In this document: piece by piece, positions 1 to 5,998 of the stretch
Numbering within the stretch: position 1 is the stretch's first letter
Layout of the letters: every line of letters begins with the position of its first letter
From: Flavobacteriales bacterium
Lineage (GTDB): Bacteria > Bacteroidota > Bacteroidia > Flavobacteriales > Flavobacteriaceae
Assembly (NCBI GenBank): GCA_027003085.1
Contig: JALWYR010000106.1
Location: forward strand, 1 to 6,057
DNA: 6,057 nucleotides
Reading direction: 5' to 3'
Translations under genes and position numbers: made by a program
Notes under the pieces: generated by a model
The model's input: the letters and a program-made list of their open reading frames with translations, nothing else
Databases searched by the model: none
What the model was told of the DNA's origin: nothing

Positions 1-182
1 TTCGCGGAGAAAACATTAGCGGAGTCCGGGTTTATGACCTCAACGGCCGTTTGATCCGACACATCCAAACCGAATCCGCTTCGCTTGTTCCCGTGGATTT
101 GACGGATATTCCGCATCAGGCTTTGATTTTCAAGGTTTCTACAACCCAAGGTGGAATCAAGATTTTGAAGGGTATACGTTAA
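1..182 (+). CDS. C-terminal end of a secreted protein with a T9SS type A sorting domain (partial)
   Basis: The reading frame starting at base 3 is open from the window edge to a TAA at 180-182, giving 59 residues of a protein whose start lies outside. The segment reads as the end of a type IX secretion C-terminal sorting domain: a strand with VRVYDLNGRLIRHI, a middle VDLTDIPHQALIFKV, and a basic end GGIKILKGIR. In this family the typical pattern is V-x-V-Y-(N/D)-x-x-G-(R/K), then a short loop, then G/A-x-Y/F-x-x-K-V and a final K-(I/L)-x-(K/R). Such domains direct proteins through the outer membrane and are removed or used for surface attachment. The cargo's function cannot be read from this tail. 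The match is by motif pattern only, so a related beta-sandwich tail is possible. The other two forward frames hit stops early. Confidence 0.75.
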   Translation, partial: RGENISGVRVYDLNGRLIRHIQTESASLVPVDLTDIPHQALIFKVSTTQGGIKILKGIR

Positions 183-210
183 GTTTTTTGAGGATAGTTT
201 TTTTCGAATC

Positions 211-229
211 ACCAAACAATTGGTTTTTT
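211..229 (+). terminator. Weak terminator-like hairpin after the sorting-domain gene
   Basis: ACCAA (211-215) pairs with TTGGT (220-224) around a 4-base loop ACAA, and the right arm runs into six T residues (224-229). It lies about 30 bases after the TAA of the upstream gene. The stem is only 5 bp and AT-rich in part, so it would be a weak intrinsic terminator. Two more T-runs (184-189 and 198-204) precede it. Confidence 0.4.
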
Positions 230-272
230 GAAAAAATGCTAACGTCCGCTCAGGCTTAAATCAAATTGCAAA

Positions 273-328
273 GCGATGGTGATTAAAACCGGTTGCGATG
301 GTATTAACATGGACCTTGTTCATGTTAA
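273..328. promoter_or_regulatory. Compact repeat cluster upstream of exbB, possible operator
   Basis: Three elements are packed together. A direct repeat occurs at 273-286 (GCGATGGTGATTAA) and 295-307 (GCGATGGTATTAA), 22 bases apart, about two helical turns. Between the copies is the palindrome AACCGGTT (287-294). The second copy runs into a perfect 8-bp inverted repeat, TTAACATG (304-311) and CATGTTAA (321-328), separated by 9 bases. No T-run follows, so it is not a simple terminator. The inverted repeat is centred about 65 bases before the expected exbB transcription start, a position where an activator could bind. No regulator is recognisable from the sequence, and a role is inference. Confidence 0.3.
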
Positions 329-369
329 GCCGGTAGAAATTCATAATAAGCCATATCCAATAATATGAC

Positions 370-377
370 TAATTTTG
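370..377 (+). promoter_or_regulatory. Possible -7 promoter element for the exbB operon (TAATTTTG)
   Basis: TAATTTTG matches the Bacteroidota primary sigma factor -7 consensus TAnnTTTG. Transcription would begin near 382-384, leaving a leader of about 12 bases before the ATG at 395. The expected TTG -33 element is not found 17-23 bases upstream (around 345-352), which lowers confidence. The leader AAAGAAAATAG before the ATG is A-rich and lacks a Shine-Dalgarno sequence, as is usual in this phylum. Confidence 0.4.
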
Positions 378-394
378 CGTTTTAAAGAAAATAG

Positions 395-1123
395 ATGAAT
401 ACAATGAGTTTTGTAAGCTTACTCCAAGCAGGGAAAGTGGCCGATACGCTGGTCAATAATGCCGAACAAGCCGGGGGCGAGTCTGTGGAAAAAACCCTGA
501 GCGTTATCGACCTGATTATGAGCAGCGGAACGGCCGGGTTGATTATTATCGGGCTGTTGTTCCTTATGCTTTTTGTGGCCTTGTATATCTACTTTGAACG
601 TCTGTCGGCCATCAAAGCGGCCTCCAAGGTGGATCCGAATTTTATGATGCAAGTGCGTCAGTTTATCAAATCGGGCAATATGGATGGTGCCATGATGCTG
701 GCCCGTCAGTATAACACACCGGTGGCCCGCTTGATTGCCAAAGGCATATCGCGCATAGGCAAACCGCTTGACGACATCAACAAAGCCATCGAAAATGCCG
801 GCAAATTGGAAGTGTATCAACTGGAAAAAAACGTCAGTATCCTGGCCATGATTGCCGGTGCCGCGCCCATGCTCGGTTTCCTGGGAACGGTGGTAGGAAT
901 GATTTTGGCATTTCACAATATGGCCACCAGTGGAGGTAAAATCGAAGTGGCTTCGTTGGCCCAAGGAATCTATACGGCCATGACCACCACGGTGGCCGGT
1001 TTGATTGTGGGTATTGTGGCCTATTTGTTCTACAATCACCTGGTGGTCAAAACCGATAAGATTGTTCACATGATGGAAGCCAATGCGGTGGAATTCCTGG
1101 ATCTGTTGAACGAACCCGCCTAA
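395..1123 (+). CDS. exbB: MotA/TolQ/ExbB family proton channel protein
   Basis: This 242-residue inner-membrane protein should be the proton-conducting subunit of a TonB energising complex with the next two genes. Three membrane segments are visible: about 46-67 (GLIIIGLLFLMLFVALYIYF), 147-173 and 191-214. The family signature is clear: Glu68 just after the first segment (YFERL), a cytoplasmic loop from about 70 to 145, then APMLGFLGTVVGMI (157-170) with Pro158 and Thr165, and AMTTTVAGLIVGIVAY (195-210), where threonines face the channel in this family. Length fits ExbB/TolQ proteins. The ATG at 395 is used; an alternative in-frame ATG at 404 would remove three residues. The extended region before segment 1 (residues 1-45) is polar and probably periplasmic. 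It begins the operon; exbD follows after 11 bases. TolQ or a motility stator is the alternative, but the downstream ExbD and TonB decide for ExbB. Confidence 0.93.
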   Translation: MNTMSFVSLLQAGKVADTLVNNAEQAGGESVEKTLSVIDLIMSSGTAGLIIIGLLFLMLFVALYIYFERLSAIKAASKVDPNFMMQVRQFIKSGNMDGAMMLARQYNTPVARLIAKGISRIGKPLDDINKAIENAGKLEVYQLEKNVSILAMIAGAAPMLGFLGTVVGMILAFHNMATSGGKIEVASLAQGIYTAMTTTVAGLIVGIVAYLFYNHLVVKTDKIVHMMEANAVEFLDLLNEPA

Positions 1124-1134
1124 ACAATTGATGT

Positions 1135-1527
1135 ATGAACATTCGCGGCCGGAATAAAGTGAGTGCAGAATTCAGCATGTCGTCCATGACCGACATTGTG
1201 TTTCTGCTGTTGATATTTTTTATGCTTACCTCCACGTTGGTAACCACCGATGCCTTGGATTTGGTGCTTCCCAAAGCCAAGGGTAAAACCGAAAAGAGCC
1301 AGGATGTGGCCGTAAGCATCACCAAGGATTTGACTTTTTATGTAGACCGTAAACCGGTCAAAAAGGAAAACCTGGAAACCATCCTCAAAGCCCGCCTGCA
1401 AAAATCCGACAAACCCGTCATCATTCTGCGGGCCGAAGAAGGTGTGCCCATCGAAAACGCCGTTTATGTGATGGACATTGCCAACCGGAACAATTACAAA
1501 CTCATCCTGGCCGTGCGTCCGGAATGA
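1135..1527 (+). CDS. exbD: ExbD/TolR family biopolymer transport protein
   Basis: This 130-residue protein has the one-helix plan of ExbD: a short cytoplasmic N-terminus (1-19), a single membrane helix (about 21-38, IVFLLLIFFMLTSTLV) and a periplasmic domain (about 45-130). Asp20 in SMTDIVFLLL corresponds to the essential proton-carrying aspartate at the start of the helix in the ExbD/TolR/MotB families. The periplasmic part contains the usual beta-alpha pattern, including PVIILRAEEGVPIENAVYVMD and an end LILAVRPE. ExbD pairs with ExbB in the inner membrane and couples proton flow to TonB. The chosen ATG is 11 bases after the exbB stop; the ATG at 1131 is in another frame. No separate promoter is seen, so it should be co-transcribed with exbB. 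TolR is the alternative family name. Confidence 0.93.
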   Translation: MNIRGRNKVSAEFSMSSMTDIVFLLLIFFMLTSTLVTTDALDLVLPKAKGKTEKSQDVAVSITKDLTFYVDRKPVKKENLETILKARLQKSDKPVIILRAEEGVPIENAVYVMDIANRNNYKLILAVRPE

Positions 1528-1549
1528 TTTTTGTTCAATCCTTTTTGTT

Positions 1550-2323
1550 ATGAAATTCCTCGAAACCCGGCATCAGCGTAAGGCATTGGCAGAAAGCATC
1601 GTGGTGATGCTTATCCTGATTGCCTTAATGTTTGTGTCGGGACTCAAATACCTGGATCCGCCCCCGCCGGGAAACATTGCCATCAATTTCGGCACATCGG
1701 TGCACGGAAGCGGTAAGGTGCAGCCGGTCAAACCCGTTAAGGCCACACCGCAAGCTCAACCCGAGCCCCGGCCATCACCCAAGGAAAAAATCCTCACCTC
1801 CGACCAAAGCGATGCACCGGTTGTAAAACAACAATCCCACAAAACGAAAAAAAACAAATCCACCAAAACGCAAAAACCCAAGAAAAGCACTCCCAAGCCA
1901 TCCAAAGAAGCCAGCAGTGCTTTGGACGATTTGTTCAACGGCCAAAGCCAGGGCAGCGAGGGTAACGAAGACAACACCGCCGGTGATATGGGCGAACTTA
2001 ACGGCGACATTAATTCCAATAGCCGAACCGGAAACGGAAGCGGAGGCGGAGGTTCGGACCCGAATTATAGCTTGGGTAGTCGAGACGCTACAAAAAAACC
2101 TAAACCAAATTATAATTGTAATGAAAATGGCACGGTTGTTGTTATTGTCAAGGTGAACCGATCCGGTAAGGTTATCGAAGCCAAAGTGGGACGAGGCACC
2201 ACCGCTTCGAGTTGCTTGACCCAGGCGGCCATCGAGGCTGCCAAACGCACCGAATGGGAGCCCGATTCCACTGCCGAACCGGTTCAAGTGGGAACAATCA
2301 TTTATGAATTTAAGTTGCAATGA
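1550..2323 (+). CDS. tonB: TonB family energy transducer
   Basis: A 257-residue single-anchor protein expected to carry energy from ExbB/ExbD across the periplasm to outer-membrane TonB-dependent transporters. Order of parts: cytoplasmic MKFLETRHQRKAL, membrane helix about 14-34, then DPPPPGNIAINFGT (36-49), an INFGT motif typical of Bacteroidota TonB proteins. Next come a proline/lysine-rich stretch (about 57-118), an acidic and Asn/Gly/Ser-rich linker ending in SGGGGS (121-175), and a compact C-terminal domain (about 188-257) with GTVVVIVKVNRSGKVIEAKVG and an AIEAAKRTEWEP helix, matching the TonB C-terminal pattern. Cys190 and Cys222 flank this domain and could form a disulfide. The frame is open back to 1478, inside exbD, but the ATG at 1550 starts directly at the anchor and leaves a 22-base gap, so I prefer it. 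The stop overlaps the folC start. The repetitive linker is the part that will align poorly. Confidence 0.88.
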   Translation: MKFLETRHQRKALAESIVVMLILIALMFVSGLKYLDPPPPGNIAINFGTSVHGSGKVQPVKPVKATPQAQPEPRPSPKEKILTSDQSDAPVVKQQSHKTKKNKSTKTQKPKKSTPKPSKEASSALDDLFNGQSQGSEGNEDNTAGDMGELNGDINSNSRTGNGSGGGGSDPNYSLGSRDATKKPKPNYNCNENGTVVVIVKVNRSGKVIEAKVGRGTTASSCLTQAAIEAAKRTEWEPDSTAEPVQVGTIIYEFKLQ

Positions 2324-3603
2324 CCGGAATTAAAACTTACCAGGATGCCCTGCAATGGTTATACAATCGATTGCCATACTATCAAAACCAGGGCAACCGT
2401 GCCATTAAAAAGGATTTGAAAAACATCAGGCTTTTTGCCGAGGAATTGGGTAACCCCCAAGAGAAATATCCTGTTATTCACGTAGGCGGAACCAATGGTA
2501 AAGGTTCCGTTTCGCATATGTTGGCTTCGGTATTAATGGAAGCGGGTTTCCGGGTAGGACTCTACACCTCGCCCCATTTGATTGATTTTAGGGATAGGAT
2601 CAAGGTGAACGGAAAACCTATTCAGCAAAAAGTGATAACCGGCTTTGTGAGGCGCCATGGCGATTTTGTCGAAAAACACGGCCTTTCGTTTTTTGAAATG
2701 ACCGTGGGCATGGCGTTCCATTATTTTTACAAAATGAAAGTGGATGTGGCCATTGTGGAAGTGGGCCTGGGCGGACGATTGGATTCGACCAACATTGTTA
2801 ATCCCGTTTTGAGCATTATTACCAACATCGATTTGGATCATACCGAAGTTTTGGGTCACACACCCGAAGAAATTGCCCTGGAAAAGGCCGGTATTATCAA
2901 ACCCGGCAGTGCCGTAGTGGTGGGAGATGTTTCCCCTGCCATTCGCAATATTTTGGAACGCACGGCTTGGGAACGCAATGCCGAAATCAGTTTTGCCAGA
3001 TTGGTCTATCCCTTGCCCGAAACCGACCTTCCGGGGCCCTACCAGGAAAAGAACATTCCCATTGTGCAGGAAGCCATTTTAAAATTACGCAACCGCGGAT
3101 GGAATATTCCCGATTCGGTTGTGCGTAAAGGACTACAAAAGGTCATTCAAAATACCGGATTCCGCGGCAGGTGGGAAGTATTTTCAAAAAATCCATACAT
3201 CATTTTGGATGTGGGGCACAACAAAGCAGCCTTCGAATTGATTGTTCCCGGCCTGAAAAAAATCATGTCGCCCAGGAAATTTATGCTTCTTAGCTTTGTG
3301 CAAGGCAAGGATGTGGCCGGCATTGCCGAAATTTTGCCCAAAGATTTTATTTATTTGGTTACCCAAGCACAAATACCCCGGGCCATGCCCAAAGAACAGG
3401 TGGCTGAAATATTCCATAAAGCCGGGCTGCAAGTGGAAACTCTTGACAATGTAAAGGCAGCTCTGAAATCCGTTTTGGAAATTTTGGAACCCGAAGATTT
3501 GCTGTTTGTGGGCGGAAGCACTTTTACCGTGTCCGAAGCGCTGCAATGTTTACGTTTCCGTAGGGGGAAGATAATCCTTACGGATCCTGCGGGCACTCCG
3601 TAA
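2320..3603 (+). CDS. folC: Bifunctional folylpolyglutamate synthase / dihydrofolate synthase
   Basis: A 427-residue cytoplasmic Mur-ligase-type enzyme that adds glutamate to dihydropteroate and to reduced folates, using ATP. Visible motifs: the P-loop GGTNGKGS (56-63); LYTSPHLIDFRDRIKVNG (81-98), the substrate loop of FolC; VEVGLGGRLDSTN (146-158); HTEVLGHTPEEIALEKAGIIK (174-194), with Lys189 at the position carbamylated in this family; FRGRWEV (281-287) and DVGHNKAA (297-304), the equivalent of the DGAHNP glutamate-binding motif with a Gly-His-Asn core. Length is normal for FolC. The ATG overlaps the tonB stop as ATGA, so translation is probably coupled. Whether this enzyme does one or both reactions cannot be read here; no separate folate synthase is in view. 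The last 18 codons (LRFRRGKIILTDPAGTP plus stop) lie beyond the usual conserved end GGSTFTVSEAL and overlap the converging ttcA-like gene. Confidence 0.93.
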   Translation: MTGIKTYQDALQWLYNRLPYYQNQGNRAIKKDLKNIRLFAEELGNPQEKYPVIHVGGTNGKGSVSHMLASVLMEAGFRVGLYTSPHLIDFRDRIKVNGKPIQQKVITGFVRRHGDFVEKHGLSFFEMTVGMAFHYFYKMKVDVAIVEVGLGGRLDSTNIVNPVLSIITNIDLDHTEVLGHTPEEIALEKAGIIKPGSAVVVGDVSPAIRNILERTAWERNAEISFARLVYPLPETDLPGPYQEKNIPIVQEAILKLRNRGWNIPDSVVRKGLQKVIQNTGFRGRWEVFSKNPYIILDVGHNKAAFELIVPGLKKIMSPRKFMLLSFVQGKDVAGIAEILPKDFIYLVTQAQIPRAMPKEQVAEIFHKAGLQVETLDNVKAALKSVLEILEPEDLLFVGGSTFTVSEALQCLRFRRGKIILTDPAGTP

Positions 3604-4287
3604 CAAATTTTCACCCGCTTTGGGGTGTAATTTTTTTATTTGCCGCATCAAATCACGGAATTTTTCCCGGTCGTTACCTTCGGCAAACGGACAATTGTAG
3701 GGAACAGGCCGGTAGCCGATAAGTTCCACATAGCGTTCGATTTGCCGGTTCGACAGGTAAAACAAGGGCCGGATAATTTCCAGTTTGCCTTCGAACATAC
3801 TTTGTAGCGGTTTAAAGGCCGAAATTTCCCCGTGATAAATCATGTTCATCAACAAAGTTTCGGTAAAATCGTCGCGGTTGTGCCCTAAGGCCACTTTGTT
3901 GAAACCGTGTTCCACCGCCCGTTGAAAAAGCAAACGGCGCCGGTTCCAAGCACAATAGAAACAAGGATGCTTGTTGCCGCCGGTTATCTTTACATCATCC
4001 GTAATGCGGTAATACGGAATGTTTCGCGCCAGTGCAAAATTCCGCAATGTCCTATCATCGGCATGGTAGGGAACATCGGTCAGGTCGATGTGGGCGGCGG
4101 CCAAATCATATTCCATACCGGCCATACGCCGGCGGTTGTGCAACATGTCCAAAAGCGCCATGGAGTCTTTGCCGCCGGAAACGGCCACCAGAATACGGTC
4201 GCCGGGTTCGATAAGCCCGAACTCCTGCACCGCCTTCCACATGCGCATACGCATACGTTCCAAAAAATGCTTACCGGCTTTGTTCAA
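3550..4287 (-). CDS. TtcA-family PP-loop tRNA thiolation protein
   Basis: A 245-residue member of the PP-loop ATP pyrophosphatase superfamily, closest by motif to TtcA, which makes 2-thiocytidine at position 32 of tRNA using an iron-sulfur cluster. Key residues: SGGKDS (37-42), the ATP-binding PP-loop, in LVAVSGGKDSMALLDML; Cys109-x-x-Cys112 (CFYC); GHNRDD (135-140); and Cys199 in YNCPF, giving the three cysteines that hold the cluster in TtcA. It is shorter than E. coli TtcA (311 residues), mainly at the C-terminus. The assigned start is a TTG at 4287, 10 bases after the metK stop; no upstream ATG is in frame before a stop at 4318-4320. An ATG at 4254 (residue 12) would begin MRMRMWKAVQEF and is a real alternative, although the bases before it look like part of the family's first helix. 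Its 3' end overlaps folC by 54 bases. The substrate could also be another tRNA position, as in TtuA. Confidence 0.85.
   Translation of the reverse strand: MNKAGKHFLERMRMRMWKAVQEFGLIEPGDRILVAVSGGKDSMALLDMLHNRRRMAGMEYDLAAAHIDLTDVPYHADDRTLRNFALARNIPYYRITDDVKITGGNKHPCFYCAWNRRRLLFQRAVEHGFNKVALGHNRDDFTETLLMNMIYHGEISAFKPLQSMFEGKLEIIRPLFYLSNRQIERYVELIGYRPVPYNCPFAEGNDREKFRDLMRQIKKLHPKAGENLLRSARRIRKDYLPPTET
3612..3637 (+). terminator. Intrinsic terminator of the exbB-exbD-tonB-folC operon, inside the opposing gene
   Basis: CACCC (3612-3616) and GGGTG (3623-3627) form a 5-bp stem around the loop GCTTTG, followed by TAA and seven T residues (3631-3637). It begins 8 bases after the folC stop, the right place for operon termination. 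On the opposite strand the same bases code for part of the ttcA-like protein (around residues 217-227), where the T-run is read as lysine and neighbouring codons. In the other direction only a short T-run (3 bases) follows, so it should act on the + strand only. The stem is modest and three bases separate it from the T-run. Confidence 0.55.
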
Positions 4288-4297
4288 AGGCCCGGGT

Positions 4298-5611
4298 TTA
4301 TAGTCCGAAAAGCGATTTTATTTCATCCACCAAATCCAATTTTTCCCAGGTAAACAATTCCACATCCAATGATTTGGTTTCCATGCGGCGATGGGCGTAG
4401 TTGTAGGTGCGGAAAGTTTTGGTTACGATTTGCGGCTCGCGTCCGAAATGCCCGTATGCCGCCGTTTCGCTATACATGGGTTGGCGCAGTCGCAGACGGT
4501 CTTCGATGGCTTGCGGTGTGAGTTTAAAGCGGTCTTTGATTTTTCGGGCAATTTCGCTATCGGTCAGTTTCACTTTTGATCGGCCGAAGGTGTTCACATA
4601 GATGCTCACGGGTTCGGCCACGCCTATGGCGTAGGAAAGCTGAATCAGCACTTCGTCGGCCACGCCTGCGGCCACCATGTTTTTGGCCAAATGCCGGGCG
4701 GCATAGGCACCCGAGCGGTCCACCTTGGTGGAGTCCTTGCCCGAAAAGGCCCCGCCGCCATGGGCTCCGCGGCCGCCGTAGGTGTCCACAATGATTTTAC
4801 GTCCCGTCAGTCCGGTATCGCCGTGCGGTCCGCCGATGACGAATTTACCCGTAGGATTGACCAAAAGTTTTTGCGGGTCGAAACCTTCGAACAAATCGGC
4901 ATATTCGGGAAATTCGTCGGCCACCAGGGGGAATAAATGCTTCAAAATATCGGCCTTGATTTGCGCTTGCATTTGTTTTTCGGCCCGGCCCAGGGCTTCG
5001 GGACTATTGTTTTCGGGTAGGATAAACTCGTCGTGTTGGGTGGATATCACCACCGTGTCGATGCGCACCGGGCGGTGATTTTGGTCGTATTCGACGGTTA
5101 CCTGCGATTTGGCATCGGGGCGCAGGTAGGGCATTACCCCGGTTTGCTTGCGAATGCGGGCCAGGTTACGCATAAAACTGTGGGCCAGGGAAATGGGTAG
5201 CGGCATCAGTTGATCCGTTTCGCGCACGGCATAGCCGAACATCATGCCTTGGTCGCCGGCGCCTTGTTCCTGGTCGTCGCGCACCACGCCTCGGGCGATA
5301 TCCTCGGACTGGTCGTGGATGGCCGACAACACCCCCAGCGACTTGTAGGAAAAATACAAGTCGTCGCGCGTATAACCGATTTGTTTGATTTTTTCGCGCG
5401 TGAGGTTTTGCACATCGATGTAGGTTTCGGTTTTAACCTCGCCGGCAATCACCACTTGGCCCGTGGTTACCAGATTTTCGATGGCCACGCGGGCTTGCGG
5501 GTCAAAGGCCAAAATATTATCCAACAGATAATCGGAAATTTGGTCGGCAATTTTGTCGGGATGCCCTTCGGAAACCGATTCCGAGGTAAAAAGGTAATGT
5601 CCTTGCTTCAT
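4298..5611 (-). CDS. metK: S-adenosylmethionine synthetase
   Basis: A 437-residue cytoplasmic enzyme that makes S-adenosylmethionine, the main methyl donor, from methionine and ATP. Signatures are complete: HYLFTSESVSEGHPDKIADQISD (5-27) with the catalytic His17; GAGDQGMMFGYA (117-128), the first PROSITE-type signature; GPHGDTGLTGRKIIVDTYGG (261-280); GGGAFSGKDSTKVDR (285-299), the second signature; and AYAARHLAKNMVAAG (302-316). The end FTWEKLDLVDEIKSLFGL is as in Bacteroidota enzymes. It is longer than E. coli MetK (384 residues), mostly through an insertion around 200-245 (residues such as KADILKHLFPLVADEFPE), which I recall as normal for this phylum. The frame stays open upstream to 5776, but that part is arginine- and proline-rich and crosses the promoter, so the ATG at 5611 (MKQGHYLF) is chosen. 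It is the first gene of a pair with the ttcA-like gene. Confidence 0.96.
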   Translation of the reverse strand: MKQGHYLFTSESVSEGHPDKIADQISDYLLDNILAFDPQARVAIENLVTTGQVVIAGEVKTETYIDVQNLTREKIKQIGYTRDDLYFSYKSLGVLSAIHDQSEDIARGVVRDDQEQGAGDQGMMFGYAVRETDQLMPLPISLAHSFMRNLARIRKQTGVMPYLRPDAKSQVTVEYDQNHRPVRIDTVVISTQHDEFILPENNSPEALGRAEKQMQAQIKADILKHLFPLVADEFPEYADLFEGFDPQKLLVNPTGKFVIGGPHGDTGLTGRKIIVDTYGGRGAHGGGAFSGKDSTKVDRSGAYAARHLAKNMVAAGVADEVLIQLSYAIGVAEPVSIYVNTFGRSKVKLTDSEIARKIKDRFKLTPQAIEDRLRLRQPMYSETAAYGHFGREPQIVTKTFRTYNYAHRRMETKSLDVELFTWEKLDLVDEIKSLFGL

Positions 5612-5629
5612 TAATGCGTATTTAATGCA

Positions 5630-5662
5630 CAAAAATAGGCCAATTTGGAGGCAATTGCAAAA
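5630..5662 (-). promoter_or_regulatory. Bacteroidota-type promoter of metK
   Basis: Read on the - strand, TTTTG (5662-5658) is followed after exactly 20 bases by TATTTTTG (5637-5630). This fits the Bacteroidota primary sigma consensus TTG / 17-23 bases / TAnnTTTG. The start of transcription is expected near 5623-5625, so the leader before the metK ATG (5611) is only about 12-14 bases. No Shine-Dalgarno sequence is present. The short leader leaves no room for a SAM riboswitch, so control of metK by SAM would have to work another way. Confidence 0.65.
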
Positions 5663-5680
5663 GCTATGGTGGTGCGTTAC

Positions 5681-5699
5681 GGAGCCGCTGCGCGTCTCC
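5681..5699. repeat. Array hairpin A, loop TGC
   Basis: GGAGCCGCTGCGCGTCTCC folds as 4 bp, one C-T mismatch, 3 bp, and the loop TGC (5689-5691). It matches hairpin B (5980-5998) at 16 of 19 positions, has the same mismatch, and is likewise flanked by C before and T after. Confidence 0.65.
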
Positions 5700-5833
5700 T
5701 CCACTGCGGCGGAGAGCCTGCGCCGTCCTGCGGTCGGCCGGCAAATCCACGGCTTGTCTCTCCACCGGCTCCACAAGCCTTCGGCTTCCGGGCGCCGGCG
5801 CCGGAGCCGCGCCTTGTCTTGTTCCGCGGCTTC

Positions 5834-5852
5834 GGCAGCCCTGCGGTCTGCC
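5834..5852. repeat. Array hairpin, loop TGC, 19 bases
   Basis: GGCAGCCCTGCGGTCTGCC pairs as 5 bp (GGCAG/CTGCC), one C-T mismatch, 2 bp, with the loop TGC at 5842-5844. Same length and plan as hairpins A and B, but with a different stem sequence and the mismatch one position further in. Confidence 0.55.
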
Positions 5853-5929
5853 TTCGCGGCTCCGGGAACCTACGGCTTCCAAAGGCCTACGCTTTTAGCC
5901 ACGCCTTGTTTCCCTTCGCAGCTCCGGGA
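5851..5929. repeat. Direct repeat of 17 bases, 62 bases apart, with hairpins between
   Basis: CCTTCGCGGCTCCGGGA (5851-5867) recurs as CCTTCGCAGCTCCGGGA (5913-5929) with one difference. The 62-base spacing is not a multiple of three, so the copies would be read in different frames. Between them is GGAACCTACGGCTTCC (5865-5880), a hairpin with 4 bp, a C-C mismatch and a C-TACG-G tip, of the UNCG type if transcribed. Confidence 0.7.
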
Positions 5930-5936
5930 GCCGGCA

Positions 5937-5957
5937 CGCCTGGCCTGCGGCCCGGCG
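5937..5957. repeat. Array hairpin, loop TGC, 21 bases
   Basis: CGCC (5937-5940) pairs with GGCG (5954-5957), then one T-C mismatch (5941/5953), then GGCC (5942-5945) with GGCC (5949-5952), closing on the loop TGC. The plan of 4 bp, one pyrimidine mismatch, inner stem and triloop repeats that of hairpins A and B with unrelated stem bases. Confidence 0.65.
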
Positions 5958-5979
5958 TTTGTCTCCCTTCGCTTGCTGC

Positions 5980-5998
5980 GGAACCGCTACGCGTTTCC
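5980..5998. repeat. Array hairpin B, loop TAC
   Basis: GGAACCGCTACGCGTTTCC folds as 4 bp, one C-T mismatch, 3 bp and the loop TAC (5988-5990). Relative to hairpin A the fourth pair is A-T instead of G-C and the loop centre is A instead of G; nothing else differs. Confidence 0.65.

Noticed and set aside
419..1069. A 216-codon open frame on the - strand opposite exbB.
   Set aside because: It mirrors the exbB codons, is rich in His, Gln and Gly without a domain, and has no promoter or neighbour to support it.
1478..2323. A longer TonB form of 281 residues beginning inside exbD.
   Set aside because: It would place 24 unrelated residues before the cytoplasmic tail and anchor and overlap exbD by 50 bases; the ATG at 1550 fits the family.
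5612..5680. A possible SAM riboswitch upstream of metK.
   Set aside because: The promoter-to-ATG distance is only about 12-14 bases and no riboswitch core is seen in this stretch.
4298..5776. A longer metK form of 492 residues beginning at 5776.
   Set aside because: The extra 55 residues are unlike any MetK N-terminus, cross the metK promoter and run into the hairpin array. MKQGHYLFTSES at 5611 is the normal start.
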